From NCBI RefSeq assembly GCF_001440475.1, contig NZ_LLYB01000125.1, positions 129,052-161,414 on the forward strand: a stretch of DNA of 32,363 bases, read 5' to 3'. This document shows, one piece after another, positions 31,978-32,363 of the stretch (position 1 is the first letter of the stretch; every line of letters begins with the position of its first letter). The position numbers were made by a program, and so were the translations under genes. The DNA comes from Bradyrhizobium lablabi. GTDB lineage: Bacteria > Pseudomonadota > Alphaproteobacteria > Rhizobiales > Xanthobacteraceae. The notes under the pieces are model-generated. The model had not been told where the DNA came from, did no database searches, and worked only from the letters and a program-made list of their open reading frames with translations.

Positions 31978-32363
31978 GGCCTTGATCCGATTCCTTTGGG
32001 ACCTGCTCTACTTCTTGACCGGAGAAGGCAGCTGGAGCCTGCGTCCTCGCGAAAGGGTGGTGATCGAGGCTGTGATCGATACCCTCCCCGAGCACGCCCA
32101 AGCGCTGTTGCGCTCTCAATTGAATGGGACCACGTTTGTCCAGCGGTCGCACAAGCAGATTAGCCGGCCGCGCTTCTACACGGCGCCTTATCTTCGAGAC
32201 CGAAGAGCGATAGAAGGTGGAGAGTACTTCCATAAGGTCATCGACGTTCTAGTTGACGTGGACGGCGTGAACGAAGTTGCGCAAGTTGAATTCTTTCGGG
32301 GGCGCGTAGATAGCATTCAATTCAAACGACCTGCGACCTACTACGTCGGCAAGAGACTAAGGG
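31961..32363 (+). CDS. Unrecognised protein, 5' part (continues beyond window)
   Basis: The frame is open from a GTG at 31961 (AGGTGG five bases upstream) to the window end, giving 134 residues so far. An amphipathic or membrane-proximal start (VKALIRFLWDLLYFLTGEG) is followed by a mixed soluble region with RERVVIEAVIDTLPEHAQAL, then strand-like segments (EYFHKVIDVLVDVDGVNEVA, QVEFFRGRVDSIQFK). It looks like a real globular protein but I recognise no family. GC is about 55 % over 31981-32340 by hand count, against about 67 % in core genes, and codons such as ATA, CTA, AGA and CGA are used. This suggests acquired DNA. The same frame extends upstream to ATG 31820. Confidence 0.65.
   Translation, partial: MSAAVKALIRFLWDLLYFLTGEGSWSLRPRERVVIEAVIDTLPEHAQALLRSQLNGTTFVQRSHKQISRPRFYTAPYLRDRRAIEGGEYFHKVIDVLVDVDGVNEVAQVEFFRGRVDSIQFKRPATYYVGKRLR

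Overview
The window is a GC-rich (about 65-67 %) stretch of an alphaproteobacterial chromosome. Protein family content, codon usage, lone ABC-type binding proteins, MinCDE, candidate CtrA boxes and candidate EcfG promoters all point to Bradyrhizobium or a close relative (Nitrobacteraceae, Hyphomicrobiales). This assignment comes from recognition, not from a database search. About 30 protein genes are supported. I saw no tRNA, rRNA, CRISPR array, insertion sequence or prophage.

Layout. 1-3.0 kb: the 5' part of a THI5/NMT1-type binding protein (-), a Gly/Tyr-rich secreted protein ending at a strong terminator, an extra HisE-like enzyme, a DedA/YqaA membrane protein and a Cys-rich secreted protein. 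3.2-8.7 kb: catabolic and lipid-type enzymes, namely a nitronate monooxygenase, an aldehyde dehydrogenase divergent from a ModE/LysR-like regulator with a binding-protein domain, a short-chain dehydrogenase and an acyl-CoA thioesterase-like protein. 8.7-12.6 kb: two tandem, closely related branched-chain-amino-acid-type binding proteins with an unusual N-terminal extension and no permease or ATPase nearby, plus a single-pass membrane protein.

13.1-15.0 kb: minCDE, the division-site selection operon, preceded by one perfect and one near-perfect CtrA-type box. 15.0-18.8 kb: a GFA-family zinc protein, a cupin, an AMP-forming acyl-CoA synthetase and a second nitronate-monooxygenase-like gene whose usual active-site His is Gln. 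19.0-25.8 kb: a large MscS-type channel, a MocR regulator divergent from a DMT exporter, a membrane protein, an 82-residue protein with a CtrA-type box, and a Spy/CpxP-like protein. 25.8-31.6 kb: a membrane protein behind a perfect GGAAC-N16-CGTT general-stress promoter, two small secreted proteins, a NarL-type two-component pair with a 4-base overlap, and an ACT-domain threonine ammonia-lyase.

The last 400 bases drop to about 55 % GC. They hold the 5' part of an unrecognised gene that starts at a GTG inside a tiny Gly-rich frame, probably the edge of an accessory region.

No wholly new multi-gene system stands out. The most useful signals are regulatory: CtrA boxes at minCDE and at the 82-residue gene, an EcfG promoter, and a repeated CCATG-TT-CATGG palindrome. 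That palindrome occurs upstream of the response regulator gene and again between the two small secreted-protein genes. Catalytic oddities and the 3' edge follow.
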